Shown one piece after another: positions 32,129 through 40,580 of a stretch of 64,000 nt of DNA; the first letter of the stretch is position 1, and each line of letters begins with the position of its first letter. The stretch lies in the NCBI GenBank assembly GCA_034432795.1, contig DAOUBF010000079.1, positions 1 to 64,000 on the forward strand, given 5' to 3'. The DNA is from DAOUBF01 sp034432795 (GTDB lineage Bacteria; Chloroflexota; Anaerolineae; DSLN01). Under the pieces are notes generated by a model that was not told the origin of the DNA, ran no database searches, and was given only the letters and a program-made list of their open reading frames with translations. The position numbers and the translations under genes were made by a program.

Positions 32129-33620
32129 GGCGACGACGGACGACAGACCACAGACCACAGGCCACAGGCCGTCTATCGTCCGTCGTCCGCCGTCCGTCGT
32201 CTATCGCCTGCTCCCCGCTGCCTGTCTCCTGCTCCTGAGCGCCTACGGCCTGCGCCTGTATGGGCTGACCGCGCAAAGCCTATGGCGCGACGAGGTGGAT
32301 GCGCTGCGCTTCGCCCAATTGCCGCTCTCCGACTATCTCAGCATCTTCTCCCAGCCCGGCCAGAACGGCCCCTTGTACTTCCTCCTGCTGCGCGGCTGGA
32401 TCGCCCTGGCCGGGACAGGCGAATTCAGCCTGCGCTATTTCTCACTATTGCCGGGCGTTGTGGCTATCGCACTGACGCTGACGTTGGGACGGCGGCTGTT
32501 TACTGCACCCATCGGCCTGATAGCGGCTGCGCTGGTGGCGGCCTCCCCCTACCTGGTGTGGTACAGCCAGGAGGCCAAGATGTACGCCCTGATCACCGCG
32601 CTGGCGCTCCTGTCGCTGTACGCCCTGCAGCGAGCGACCGCCGGGCAGCCCCGCTGGTGGGTCGTGGTGGTGGCAGCCACCAGCCTGGCGATGTACAGCC
32701 ATATCCTGGCCGCGCTGTTGATCCCGCTGCAACTGGCGCTCCTTACCGTCTGGCGACCGATGGGCAGGCACGGCTATGCCCAGGCGGCTGCCGCGTTTGC
32801 AGCGCTCATACTCCCTTATGTACCTTTGCTGAGGTGGCAACTGCCTATGGCGCTCACGCCAGCGGAGACGGGCTACCCCTTCTTTCCTCTGCCGGAGATG
32901 CTCCTGATCCTGCTGAACGGCTATAGCGCGGGCTTGGTGCCCTGGGTCAGCGAAGCCGTGCTCGCCCTATTTGGCCTGCTCCTGCTGAGCGGGGCAGGCG
33001 ATCAGATCGTGAAGCGCCGGCCTGACGTCGCCGCCCTGCTCCTCTGGCTGTTCCTGCCGGTTGTTGTAGTCTTCGCCATCTCCCTTGTCCGCCCCCTGTT
33101 CACCGACCGCTACCTGATCTGGATTGCCCCGGCCTTTTATCTGCTGGTGGCCCTGGGCATCGCGGCCTGGGCGCGGCAAGCCCGCTGGCTAGGCCCGGCG
33201 CTGCTGGGCCTCCTGCTCGTGCTGGACCTTCAGGCCATTCACATCCAGGTCACCACACCGTTCAAATCGGACTTCCGCAGCGCCGCAGCCTACGTCGCCG
33301 CCCGTATCCAGCCAGGCGACCTGGTCATTTTTCAGATCCCTTATGTGCGCTACACCTTTGATTACTACTATCACGGGCCGACCTACACCTGGGCCGATGG
33401 GCTATGGACGAACGCGGGCCTGAGCGAAGCCGAGGCGGATGCGGCCATGCGCGGGCTGACGCAGGGCTACCGCGCCGTCTGGCTGGTGGAATCGGAGAGC
33501 GAGATGTGGGATCAGCGTGAACTGGTGCGCCGCTGGCTGGACGCGCACGGCCAGGTGACAGAGGGCGCGGAGTTCACCCGCGTCAATGTCATACGTTACT
33601 TACTCCTCCGTTCGCCGTGA
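32076..33620 (+). CDS. GT39/ArnT-like membrane glycosyltransferase
   Basis: The 514-residue polytopic protein has the PMT_2 (dolichyl/undecaprenyl-phosphate sugar transferase) signature: SLWRDEVDALRFA in the first outer loop, where the acidic residues are catalytic, QNGPLYFLLLRGW, and ten or more TM helices. These enzymes move sugars from a lipid carrier onto lipids or proteins on the outer face. The only start codon ahead of the first TM is at 32076, inside the preceding gene. Residues about 19-43 (TTDDRPQTTGHRPSIVRRPP) are encoded by a GGACGGA-type inverted repeat, so the repeat supplies the N-terminus. The 3' end overlaps the convergent ftsK gene by 21 nt. Confidence 0.85.
   Translation: MPRGLTPLKNRTPASTIKATTDDRPQTTGHRPSIVRRPPSVVYRLLPAACLLLLSAYGLRLYGLTAQSLWRDEVDALRFAQLPLSDYLSIFSQPGQNGPLYFLLLRGWIALAGTGEFSLRYFSLLPGVVAIALTLTLGRRLFTAPIGLIAAALVAASPYLVWYSQEAKMYALITALALLSLYALQRATAGQPRWWVVVVAATSLAMYSHILAALLIPLQLALLTVWRPMGRHGYAQAAAAFAALILPYVPLLRWQLPMALTPAETGYPFFPLPEMLLILLNGYSAGLVPWVSEAVLALFGLLLLSGAGDQIVKRRPDVAALLLWLFLPVVVVFAISLVRPLFTDRYLIWIAPAFYLLVALGIAAWARQARWLGPALLGLLLVLDLQAIHIQVTTPFKSDFRSAAAYVAARIQPGDLVIFQIPYVRYTFDYYYHGPTYTWADGLWTNAGLSEAEADAAMRGLTQGYRAVWLVESESEMWDQRELVRRWLDAHGQVTEGAEFTRVNVIRYLLLRSP
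32131..32207. repeat. GGACGGA-type inverted repeat at the start of the GT39 gene
   Basis: Left arm GACGACGGACGACAGACC, right arm CGTCCGTCGTCCGCCGTCCG. In frame. Confidence 0.8.
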
Positions 33621-35834
33621 CCGGCCGCCCCGCTCGGACTCGCCGATGATCCCCAGGGCTTCCAACTCGTCCATGAGGCGGGCCGCCCTGGGATAGCCGA
33701 TGCGCAGCCGACGCTGCAATAGCGAGGCCGACACGCTGCCGGTCTGCCGCGCCAGCGCAATGGCCCGCTCCAGTAGTTCATCGTTATCCAGGCCCTGCTC
33801 GCGTTCGCGCAAAATGGCCTCCCAGGGGGCTTCTGGCTCGCGCTCCCAGCCGTTGCGCGCCGCCTGAAGCCGCCAATAGTCCACGACACGAGCGATCTCG
33901 GCGTCGCTGACGAAGCAGCCTTGCAGGCGTACCGGCGCGCTGGCCTCCGGCGCCTGGAAGAGCATATCCCCCCGGCCCAGCAGGGTCTCCGCACCCGGCA
34001 TATCCAGGATGACGCGCGAATCCACCAGCGAAGCCACAGCAAAGGCAATGCGCGCCGGGAAGTTGGCCTTGATCAGGCCGGTGACGACATCGGTGCTGGG
34101 GCGCTGCGTGGCCACGACCAGGTGGATGCCGGTGGCGCGGGCCATCTGCGCTAGGCGACAGAGCAGCGGCTCGGTCTGATCGGGCGCGGACATCATCAGG
34201 TCGGCGAGTTCATCCAGGACGACGACGATGCGGGGCAGGCGCCCGGCGAGCTTGCCCGCGTGGGCATTGTAGTCGGCCAGGTGGCGCGCCCCGGTTGCGG
34301 CGAAGGTCTTGTAGCGCTCGTCCATCTCGCGGGTCAGCCACTGCAACACCCCCAGGATGCGGTCCAGCTCCACCTCCACCTGCCCCAACAGATGAGGCAG
34401 GCCATTGAAGCGCGTCAGTTCCACGCGCTTGGGGTCAATCAGCACCAGCCGCAGGTCCTCTGGGGGATTCGTGCAGGCCAGGCAGGTGACGATGGCGCTG
34501 ATGCAGACCGACTTCCCTGATCCGGTCGTGCCTGCGATGAGCAGGTGTGGCATCTTCTCCAGGTCGGCGACGACCACCGCGCCAGAAACGTCGCGCCCCA
34601 GCGCGATGGTCAGGGGCGAACGCGCCCGCTGGAAGCGCTCGCTCTCCATCGCCGAGCGCAGGCCGACCAGACCCACTTTGATGTTGGGCACCTCCACACC
34701 GACGACACTCCGGCCTGGTACGGGGGCCTCAATGCGCAGGCGCGGCGCGGCCAGGGCCAGGGCCAGATCGTTGGCCAGCGCCGCGATCTGGCTGACGCGC
34801 ACCTTCATCCGGCGCACTTCCCCATTCGGGCCGGTGCGCTCCATATACCCTGGCTCCAGGCCGAATTGCGTCACCGCAGGCCCCTGGCGCACCTCCACCA
34901 CGCGCACCGGCAGGCCGAAGTACCCCAGTGTCTCTTCTATGATCTGGGCTTTGCGCCGGACCTCGGCCTCGGAGATCACCACCTCCTCCGTCTGGTCAAG
35001 CAGGTCCAGCGGCGGCAGGCGCTCATCGCGGGGCGAGGACTTGCGACGGGGCGTGACCCCCTCATTCCCTCCCCGACGAGGCTCAGGAGAAACCGGGGAC
35101 AGTTTCAGCCCGCCTGGCCTGGTCTCAGGCCGGGGCGCAGGGGCGGCGCGGCGAGCGGCCTGGGGCGCGGCGGGGCGTGATGGCGGCGCGCGGAAGGCTC
35201 CCAGGCGGTGCTTCATACTGAGCACACCCCACCTCACCCCGTCGGCGATCCCCTGGAAAAGCCGCATCACGTCGGCGCGGCGCAGGCCAACAGCCACGCT
35301 CAAAGTGATGGCAAGCGCACTCAGCAACAAGAAGGCCGCGATCACATCGCCCAGCGCTTCAACCAGGAAGCGGGCAACGGCCTGGCCGACAGCGCCCCCG
35401 CGACCGGCGGGCAAGAGCGCCTCGCCCTGATCGGGGGGGCTAAACAGGGCCAGCAGGCCCAGCGCGGCCAGAAAGGCCCCTTCGGCGGCCACCAGGCGCA
35501 TCCAGGGGAAGCGAGGCGCGGCCTCGCCCCGCCCCCAGCCGAGCCGCCGCACTACCAGCGCGCCCCCGGCAGCCAGGCAGGCCAGCGCCACCACCGGCGC
35601 GCCCCAGCCGAATGCGGTGCGCAGCGCACCGACCCAGTTCACTATAAGATTGACTTCAACAGGGATATAACCGGCCAGCGCAGCCAGCGTCAGGCCCCCG
35701 GCCAGGAGCAGGGAGACCCCCACAATCTCCGGCCACCAGGCCCGCAGGAAGGGCGCCAACCGCTCATCCCAGGTAGGGGGATGCGGATCGCGCTGGCTGC
35801 GCCGGGCGCGCGCGGAGGGTCGGGCCGATTTCAT
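33600..35834 (-). CDS. ftsK: FtsK/SpoIIIE-type DNA translocase
   Basis: The 744-residue protein has four TM helices in the first ~190 residues, a Pro/Arg-rich linker, then the motor domain. Walker A GTTGSGKSV lies near residue 440, Walker B IVVVLDELADLMM, and the C-terminal gamma winged-helix reads SVSASLLQRRLRIGYPRAARLMDELEALG. FtsK pumps DNA at the septum and activates dimer resolution. It lies 15 nt downstream of the S1-domain gene and is likely co-transcribed. The loop after the motor start (AFAVASLVDSRVILDMPGAETLLGRGDMLF) is intact. The C-terminus overlaps the convergent GT39 gene. Confidence 0.95.
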   Translation of the reverse strand: MKSARPSARARRSQRDPHPPTWDERLAPFLRAWWPEIVGVSLLLAGGLTLAALAGYIPVEVNLIVNWVGALRTAFGWGAPVVALACLAAGGALVVRRLGWGRGEAAPRFPWMRLVAAEGAFLAALGLLALFSPPDQGEALLPAGRGGAVGQAVARFLVEALGDVIAAFLLLSALAITLSVAVGLRRADVMRLFQGIADGVRWGVLSMKHRLGAFRAPPSRPAAPQAARRAAPAPRPETRPGGLKLSPVSPEPRRGGNEGVTPRRKSSPRDERLPPLDLLDQTEEVVISEAEVRRKAQIIEETLGYFGLPVRVVEVRQGPAVTQFGLEPGYMERTGPNGEVRRMKVRVSQIAALANDLALALAAPRLRIEAPVPGRSVVGVEVPNIKVGLVGLRSAMESERFQRARSPLTIALGRDVSGAVVVADLEKMPHLLIAGTTGSGKSVCISAIVTCLACTNPPEDLRLVLIDPKRVELTRFNGLPHLLGQVEVELDRILGVLQWLTREMDERYKTFAATGARHLADYNAHAGKLAGRLPRIVVVLDELADLMMSAPDQTEPLLCRLAQMARATGIHLVVATQRPSTDVVTGLIKANFPARIAFAVASLVDSRVILDMPGAETLLGRGDMLFQAPEASAPVRLQGCFVSDAEIARVVDYWRLQAARNGWEREPEAPWEAILREREQGLDNDELLERAIALARQTGSVSASLLQRRLRIGYPRAARLMDELEALGIIGESERGGRSRRTEE

Positions 35835-35849
35835 CTAACGTGGGTGAGC

Positions 35850-36932
35850 TTATGACGAAGGGCGCAGGGCCAACGACGAATACAGGCTATCCCGGTCGCC
35901 CTCGGTGGTGTGCTGTTCATCCCCATTGTCCACAGCCCACTCCTCATCCCGGCTGACCCGGCGCAGGCTCAAGGCCAGGCGTCGCTTGGCCGCATCAATG
36001 CTGATCACCCGTGCGGTGACCACTTCGCCTTCTTCCACCACGTTGCGCGGATGCATGAAGGTGCCCTCAGCCAGCTCCGAGATGTGGATCAGGCCCTCCA
36101 GGCCCGGCTCAACACAGGCGAAGGCACCAAAGCTGACCACATTGGTGATCACGCCCTGGACCAACTGGCCGACACGGTAGCGTTGCTCCACCGTCTGCCA
36201 GGGGTCGGGCTGCAGGCGCTTGATGGAGAGGGCAATACGTCCGTGCTCGGCATCGGTATCAATCACATACACGTCCACCGTCTGGCCGACGCGGAGAACA
36301 TCGCTGGGGCGCCCGATGCGCCCCCAGGAGATCTCGGAAATATGCACCAGGCCCTCTACACCGCCCAGGTCTACGAAGGCGCCGAAGTCGCACAAATGCG
36401 TCACCGTACCCCGGCGCACGTCGCCAGGCCGCAACTCGGCCAGGAGGGCACGCCGCCGGTCGGCTTCGGTGGCTGCCCGCTGCGACAGGATCAGGCGATT
36501 GACCGCACGGTTAATCTCAATCACGCGCAGATGGAGGCGCTGGCCGACACGACGGGCCAATTCCGCTTTGCGTGCCTCTTCGTTCAATAAGGGGGGAAAA
36601 TCCAGAAGTTGCGAGGCCGGGACAAAGCCACGCAGGCTGTTCCAGGCGACGATCAGCCCGCCGCGATTATAGCCCACGACCTCCAATTCAACCGTGCTTT
36701 CGGACTCATAAGCCGCCTGCGCTGCCGCCCAATCCCGCGCCTGGGCCGCCTCTGGGTTGAGACCCTGGCCATCGCTGTGGCCGCTCAGCCGCAAACTTCG
36801 CCATAAGGGTTCGCTATCCGGGGCTGGCCCCCCACCGTTCGCGAACTCGCCCTGCTCCAGCAAGGCCCGCCAGTAACCCTCATCGGGCACCCACCATTCT
36901 GCTTCGTTCGGATGATGCGCCTGTACAAACAC
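35850..36932 (-). CDS. S1 RNA-binding domain protein (ribosomal S1-like, three S1 repeats)
   Basis: The 360-residue protein has an acidic, Trp-rich N-terminus (about 1-75) and then three S1 OB folds (about 80-150, 168-240, 252-325). The last two are canonical, with LCDFGAFVDLGGVEGLVHISEISWGR and VVSFGAFACVEPGLEGLIHISEL; the first (YNRGGLIVAWNSLRGFVPASQL) matches S1 domain 3-4 of RpsA. It probably helps mRNA binding to the 30S subunit, as do the short S1 proteins of Gram-positive-like phyla. A near-perfect promoter lies about 250 nt upstream, giving a long leader. Confidence 0.9.
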   Translation of the reverse strand: MFVQAHHPNEAEWWVPDEGYWRALLEQGEFANGGGPAPDSEPLWRSLRLSGHSDGQGLNPEAAQARDWAAAQAAYESESTVELEVVGYNRGGLIVAWNSLRGFVPASQLLDFPPLLNEEARKAELARRVGQRLHLRVIEINRAVNRLILSQRAATEADRRRALLAELRPGDVRRGTVTHLCDFGAFVDLGGVEGLVHISEISWGRIGRPSDVLRVGQTVDVYVIDTDAEHGRIALSIKRLQPDPWQTVEQRYRVGQLVQGVITNVVSFGAFACVEPGLEGLIHISELAEGTFMHPRNVVEEGEVVTARVISIDAAKRRLALSLRRVSRDEEWAVDNGDEQHTTEGDRDSLYSSLALRPSS

Positions 36933-37174
36933 GGTCTCTCTCCTCCCACTGTCGCCCTTCAGCTATCCGCCCCACCGATCCACGCACACCGCGGAGAGCC
37001 ACTGTCACACATTCGCTCCAACTGTCTTTCCGGGTCGGCTTGGGTATCCTTCCACAGCCTCCCGTCGGGGGGGTCCGCCAGCCATCCCAAGGCTTCTTCC
37101 GCGTCGTGGCGGTTGAGCTAATAGCCGCAGTTTCCTTGACCCCTGTAGATAATCCGTTGAGTACCTGCCTATGG
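36933..37174 (-). other. Long 5' leader of the S1 gene with a partial hairpin repeat and a protein-like fragment
   Basis: About 240 nt between the predicted start of transcription and the S1 ATG. It starts with a partial 'VLNGLF' repeat (37149-37165). On the minus strand one frame, bounded by stops at both ends, reads LNRHDAEEALGWLADPPDG, then RLWKDTQADPERQLERMCDS. It looks protein-like but has no good start codon. It may be the remnant of a small gene or simply leader sequence. A second frame is open for 109 codons but has low-complexity composition. Confidence 0.4.
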
Positions 37175-37180
37175 TGCGCC

Positions 37181-37209
37181 ATTATAGGCCCGCGCTCATA
37201 CCCTGTCAA
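37181..37209 (-). promoter_or_regulatory. Perfect sigma-70 consensus promoter of the S1-ftsK operon
   Basis: On the minus strand TTGACA, 17 bp, TATAAT: all 12 consensus bases. The -35 box overlaps the stop of the upstream gene ending at 37206. Confidence 0.85.
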
Positions 37210-39218
37210 ACGCGCTGCTCCGGTCCGCGGCCCGCCCCCGGCTTCTGCTCAAGCTGGCGCTGCGCAGCCTGCTCCATCTCGGCAATCGCGCGGGCGACGC
37301 TCTCAATCGCGATCCGCTGCTTCCGGTACAGGTCCGACTCGCTCATCGCCAGCCGCATAGCGATGTCGCGCACCCGCCGCCCCTGCAAGAACTTCATCTC
37401 CAGGATGTTATACAGAATCCACTCACCGGCGGTCAACTTCTGCTGACCCTCCGGCTTGAGCCGCTCAATCGCCTGAAGCAGCACCGACCGCAAGGCTCGC
37501 ACGGCATTCCCATCGTTCTCCTGCAGGGCCTGCTCCACCACCTTGAGGCGCAGGAGCGGGCTTTCGGCCAGCTTGGGGCCGCCCCAATAGTGATTCAAGG
37601 CATCGCGGACAAACTGCACGTAGTCCGGGTCCTTCAAAATATCATCGCTGGTCAACAGGTCCGCGCCGCCATACTGGGCGGCACCGCGACGGCGTTGCAA
37701 CGCCTCAATACTGGGCAGCAACCCCTCCACCGCAGCGAAGACATCCTGTTGGAGCAGGCGGTCTTCCAGCGCCATGGCCGCCTGGGCGGCCAGCGTCCGC
37801 AACGCCTGGAGGCTATCCGGGCTGAGTTCCCCGGCCTGCGCCGGTACAGCCACCCCTAAGACGCCCAGGAGCGTAGTGCCTGCCATATTATGCAGGGGCA
37901 CCAGCCAGTATCCATCCCACAGGAAGAGATCGCCCTGAGGGTGGAGCGCCGGGCCGGACGTGGCCCTCCCTTCCAGGCCCCCCTCCCTTTCGGAGGGGAG
38001 GGCTTGTTGCCCGTTCCCATTGGCCTGGGGTGCTTCCCACTCTGCCAGCGGCGGCAAGGCCCCCGGCGGCGGCAGATGGCCCACTGTGACCTCCAGGCGT
38101 GGCCCGGCCTCTGTGATCGCAGCCACGAACGCTGAAGGCGCACGCATCTGCTCACAGACCGCCGCCAGGACACTTTCCAGGAATTGATGCAGGTCACGGG
38201 TGGTGAGCAGGCGGTCTTCCAGCTTTTGAATCCGGCGCATTTCCGCCCGCTCCTCAAAGTACAATAGGCGCTCCAGCGCCGGCTTGAACAGCACAATCGC
38301 CCACTGCAACAGCAGGATGACCGCGACCATCGTAAACAGCGAGGCGATGTCGCTGGGCAGGCCCAGGATAGAAGTGGTGCGCCGGACGGCGATCACGGCC
38401 ATGAGTGTAACGGTGGCGACAAAGGGACCGCGCACCAGGAACTTGACCAGCCGCGCCCGCACTACACGGTCGGGCGTGAGCACGCCGAAATAGGCCACAA
38501 CATACGCCATCACCGTCAGCATGGCTGCGACGGCCAGGTTGCCCGCGATGGAGACCAGCCAGAACAGCGTGGGCGTGCGGAAGGCGTCGTAGCTGGCAAC
38601 CAGCATATAGGGATAAACACCGGCAGCCGGCGCCGCCGATGCCGCCAACAGATAGGTCATGCGCCGCCGCATGGTGGGCGTCAGCGAGCGCTCGCGGGCA
38701 CGGTACAGGTTATAGGCGCCCCACCCCACAGTGATATAGAAGTAGAGGGTGAACAGCCAGAACAGCGGCCCGGCATCCAGGTGGGGGGCAGTGGCCAGCG
38801 CCGGAGACGGGGGGAACACGACCCCATCCACGACCCAGTTAGTGAACAAGGCTGCAGCCAGGAACAGGGCGCTGACGAGATAGGCCAGGCGCGCGGCGAC
38901 CCGGCGTCGTGCGGAGCGATCGTTGGTCGTGGCCAGCAGCGCATCGGAGAGATGGAGATAGGCCGCCGGGACGAAAGCGATGCCGATCCACTGGAAGCGC
39001 AGCCACAGCATCACCTGGGTCGGATCGGTCACCAGGCCGGCGGCCACATCGCCCAGGTACACCACCACCACGAAGCCCAAGAGCAGGCTGAAGGCCCGTG
39101 CGACACGCTCGCGCAGGTTGTGGGTCAGGCTGTACAGCAGCAGCGAGAAGCCCAGGATGACGATGGCCGACGTCAGGATCTGGTTGGTGAGCGTTAAGAG
39201 ACCGATAAGCGTGGGCAT
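37206..39218 (-). CDS. 7TM/GAF receptor-like protein with C-terminal helical (HTH-like) output
   Basis: The 670-residue protein has about eight N-terminal TM helices in the histidine-kinase-7TM style (TLTNQILTSAIVILGFSLLLYSL ...), a coiled linker (RIQKLEDRLLTTRDLHQFL) and a GAF domain (about 340-490). The C-terminal ~130-residue domain ends in an HTH-like helix set (GRRVRDIAMRLAMSESDLYRKQRIAIESVARAIAEME). There is no HisKA/HATPase. Inside the GAF domain, residues about 396-418 (NGNGQQALPSEREGGLEGRA) come from a C/G-rich palindromic repeat. It is the second orphan receptor in the window, with the same membrane style as the protein at 5792-7261. It is co-transcribed with the GNAT gene (4-nt gap). 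Signal unknown. Confidence 0.78.
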   Translation of the reverse strand: MPTLIGLLTLTNQILTSAIVILGFSLLLYSLTHNLRERVARAFSLLLGFVVVVYLGDVAAGLVTDPTQVMLWLRFQWIGIAFVPAAYLHLSDALLATTNDRSARRRVAARLAYLVSALFLAAALFTNWVVDGVVFPPSPALATAPHLDAGPLFWLFTLYFYITVGWGAYNLYRARERSLTPTMRRRMTYLLAASAAPAAGVYPYMLVASYDAFRTPTLFWLVSIAGNLAVAAMLTVMAYVVAYFGVLTPDRVVRARLVKFLVRGPFVATVTLMAVIAVRRTTSILGLPSDIASLFTMVAVILLLQWAIVLFKPALERLLYFEERAEMRRIQKLEDRLLTTRDLHQFLESVLAAVCEQMRAPSAFVAAITEAGPRLEVTVGHLPPPGALPPLAEWEAPQANGNGQQALPSEREGGLEGRATSGPALHPQGDLFLWDGYWLVPLHNMAGTTLLGVLGVAVPAQAGELSPDSLQALRTLAAQAAMALEDRLLQQDVFAAVEGLLPSIEALQRRRGAAQYGGADLLTSDDILKDPDYVQFVRDALNHYWGGPKLAESPLLRLKVVEQALQENDGNAVRALRSVLLQAIERLKPEGQQKLTAGEWILYNILEMKFLQGRRVRDIAMRLAMSESDLYRKQRIAIESVARAIAEMEQAAQRQLEQKPGAGRGPEQRV

Positions 39219-39221
39219 GGC

Positions 39222-39755
39222 TCAGCGGATGGGACGTGCAAAGAATAGGGCAATATCTTGATTGGGATAGTAGCGGTCGTGGTAGCCGCAGAAGACAAAC
39301 CCCAGGCGCTGGCAGAAGCGGATCGCCGGGTAATTCTTGGTCTGCGTCTCCAGGATCAGGCGCGTCAGGCCATGTTCGCGCCCCCAGCGCACCGCCGCCT
39401 CAACCAGCGCCGTGCCGATACCGCGCCGGCGATGGTCGCGGGCCACAGCCAGATGGGTGATCCAGCCCGTTTCCAATGCGGGCTGGATCGCCAGGCCGAG
39501 ATAACCGAGGATACGGCCTGCCTCGTCCGCGACCAGATACAACCCCTCGCCACGCTCGAACTCCTGGGCCAGAGCCTCAACGTTGCGCGGGTAGGTGACG
39601 CGGATGGAACGCGGCAGGCGCACCGTGCGGAAAGCGATCGCCATGTTGCCATCGCTTTCACGCGCCTCCATCTGCCAGACGTATTCCGTCGTGTAGCCCG
39701 GATCAATCGCCAGAATGTGCGGCAGATCCGCCGGTGTCACAGCACGCACCCTCAT
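39222..39755 (-). CDS. GNAT-family N-acetyltransferase (RimI-like)
   Basis: The 177-residue GNAT protein carries the acetyl-CoA-binding motif A HLAVARDHRRRGIGTALVEAA (R-x-x-G-x-G/A) and a C-terminal GFVFCGYHDRYYPNQDIALFF. The RimI-like subgroup acetylates N-termini or small molecules; the substrate is not evident. The ATG lies 9 nt after a TAAAAT -10 box and no Shine-Dalgarno is present, so the message is likely leaderless. Heads the transcript with the 7TM/GAF gene. Confidence 0.88.
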   Translation of the reverse strand: MRVRAVTPADLPHILAIDPGYTTEYVWQMEARESDGNMAIAFRTVRLPRSIRVTYPRNVEALAQEFERGEGLYLVADEAGRILGYLGLAIQPALETGWITHLAVARDHRRRGIGTALVEAAVRWGREHGLTRLILETQTKNYPAIRFCQRLGFVFCGYHDRYYPNQDIALFFARPIR

Positions 39756-39764
39756 ATGTGCGCT

Positions 39765-39793
39765 ATTTTACCACCCGACCGCTCAAGCGCCAA
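39765..39793 (-). promoter_or_regulatory. Promoter of the GNAT/7TM transcript
   Basis: On the minus strand TTGGCG, 17 bp, TAAAAT, with 9 nt to the ATG. Confidence 0.5.
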
Positions 39794-39914
39794 ACGCAGG
39801 CAATAGGCAAGAGGGACCTGGCCCCCTATCTTCCTCGTCTTACAGAGGAGGAGGCGGGAGAAGGGAAGAACTGGACTTTGGGTGTATATCAGATTTGGGG
39901 CAGATGACCCGGTT

Positions 39915-39995
39915 GGTTACTCCCCACCCCTCCCCCGCCAGGGGGGAGGGGGTGAGTTCCCCCCCCTGGATGGGGGAGGGGCAGGGAGGGGGTGA
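39915..39995. repeat. C/G-rich palindromic repeat
   Basis: CCCCACCCCTCCCCCGCC, then CCCCCCTGGATGGGGGAGGG. It sits in the ~330-nt gene-free stretch between the GNAT promoter (39793) and the small ORF at 40121. Apart from this repeat I see nothing in that stretch. Confidence 0.75.
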
Positions 39996-40120
39996 CGGCT
40001 GACAGTTGCCCCAACATTGAAATGCCCTCTTCTCTGGCCGGTCGCGGGTGTATTCCATATTCGGGGCAGATGTGGTACGCTGGCCACGACGAGAACAACG
40101 AGACCAGGAGAGAGCAGAGT

Positions 40121-40408
40121 ATGGACGTGGCACAGCAGGAACGGAAGACGAGGATGGTACAAGACGCGCAGGCCGCCTTGGAGAAGCGGCTGGCACAACG
40201 GCCAGCGGGCGAGAAGATGACAGTAGGCGGGGTTTTCCTCCCCGGCGTAGGGCAGGTTTCTAAACCTGCCGCTCTTCGGCGGCTATGGAAAGCCGCCCTA
40301 CAGGCTTCTCAAAGTTCACCTCGCCACTGGAGAGATGATGGGATATGGGACGAGGGTGAAGGTCTCCAGCAATCCGCGCCTTGCCAAATCCCTGCCGCTC
40401 TGCTATAA
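40121..40408 (+). CDS. Small ORF, probably a gene remnant whose 3' part is repeat sequence
   Basis: The ATG at 40121 is preceded by an AGGAG 12 nt upstream. It encodes MDVAQQERKTRMVQDAQAAL, then EKRLAQRPAGEKMT, a plausible amphipathic, protein-like start. Immediately after, the frame enters the GTAGGGCAGGTTT-type repeat (VGGVFLPGVGQVSKPAAL) and runs to 40408 through non-coding-looking sequence. The likely explanation is a small gene truncated by, or fused to, a repeat. A functional 95-residue protein is less likely. No family is recognised. Confidence 0.3.
   Translation: MDVAQQERKTRMVQDAQAALEKRLAQRPAGEKMTVGGVFLPGVGQVSKPAALRRLWKAALQASQSSPRHWRDDGIWDEGEGLQQSAPCQIPAALL
40218..40305. repeat. GTAGGGCAGGTTT-family palindromic repeat
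   Basis: GTAGGGCAGGTTTCTAAACC, TGCCGCTC, then GGCTATGGAAAGCCGCCCTA. Nearly identical to the copy at 4786-4863 and related to 46157-46221. Confidence 0.8.
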
Positions 40409-40409
40409 T
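40381..40409 (+). promoter_or_regulatory. Promoter of tRNA-Pro
   Basis: TTGCCA (40381-40386), 17 bp, TATAAT (40404-40409), 12 nt before the mature tRNA 5' end. Confidence 0.8.
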
Positions 40410-40421
40410 GGCTCTTAAGTT

Positions 40422-40496
40422 CGGGGCGTGGCGCAGCTCGGCTAGCGCACCTGCATGGGGTGCAGGGGGTCGGCGGTTCAAATCCGCCCGCCCCGA
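40422..40496 (+). tRNA. tRNA-Pro(GGG)
   Basis: A complete cloverleaf: acceptor stem CGGGGCG/CGCCCCG, D arm GCGC...GCGC, anticodon arm CCTGC-ATGGGGT-GCAGG with GGG at positions 34-36 (reads CCC), and T arm GGCGG-TTCAAAT-CCGCC. The discriminator base is A and CCA is not encoded. The C1-G72 pair and CGGGGCGTGGCGCAG opening are typical of bacterial proline tRNAs. Confidence 0.96.
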
Positions 40497-40545
40497 CTCT
40501 CCTGGGTCGCCGGAGATTTATTTAAGGTCCCAGTACTTCTGGCTC

Positions 40546-40574
40546 TTGCCAGCGGTAGCAATTTATGCTAGGAT
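40546..40574 (+). promoter_or_regulatory. Promoter of the structured leader/ncRNA
   Basis: TTGCCA (40546-40551), 17 bp, TAGGAT (40569-40574). Predicted start about 40581, some 430 nt before the next start codon. Confidence 0.6.
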
Positions 40575-40580
40575 GAGGTA

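Noticed and set aside
36880..37209. 109-codon minus-strand ORF in the S1 leader
   Set aside because: It begins inside the promoter and overlaps the S1 start. The composition is low-complexity, and its ATG at the -10 box cannot lie on the transcript.
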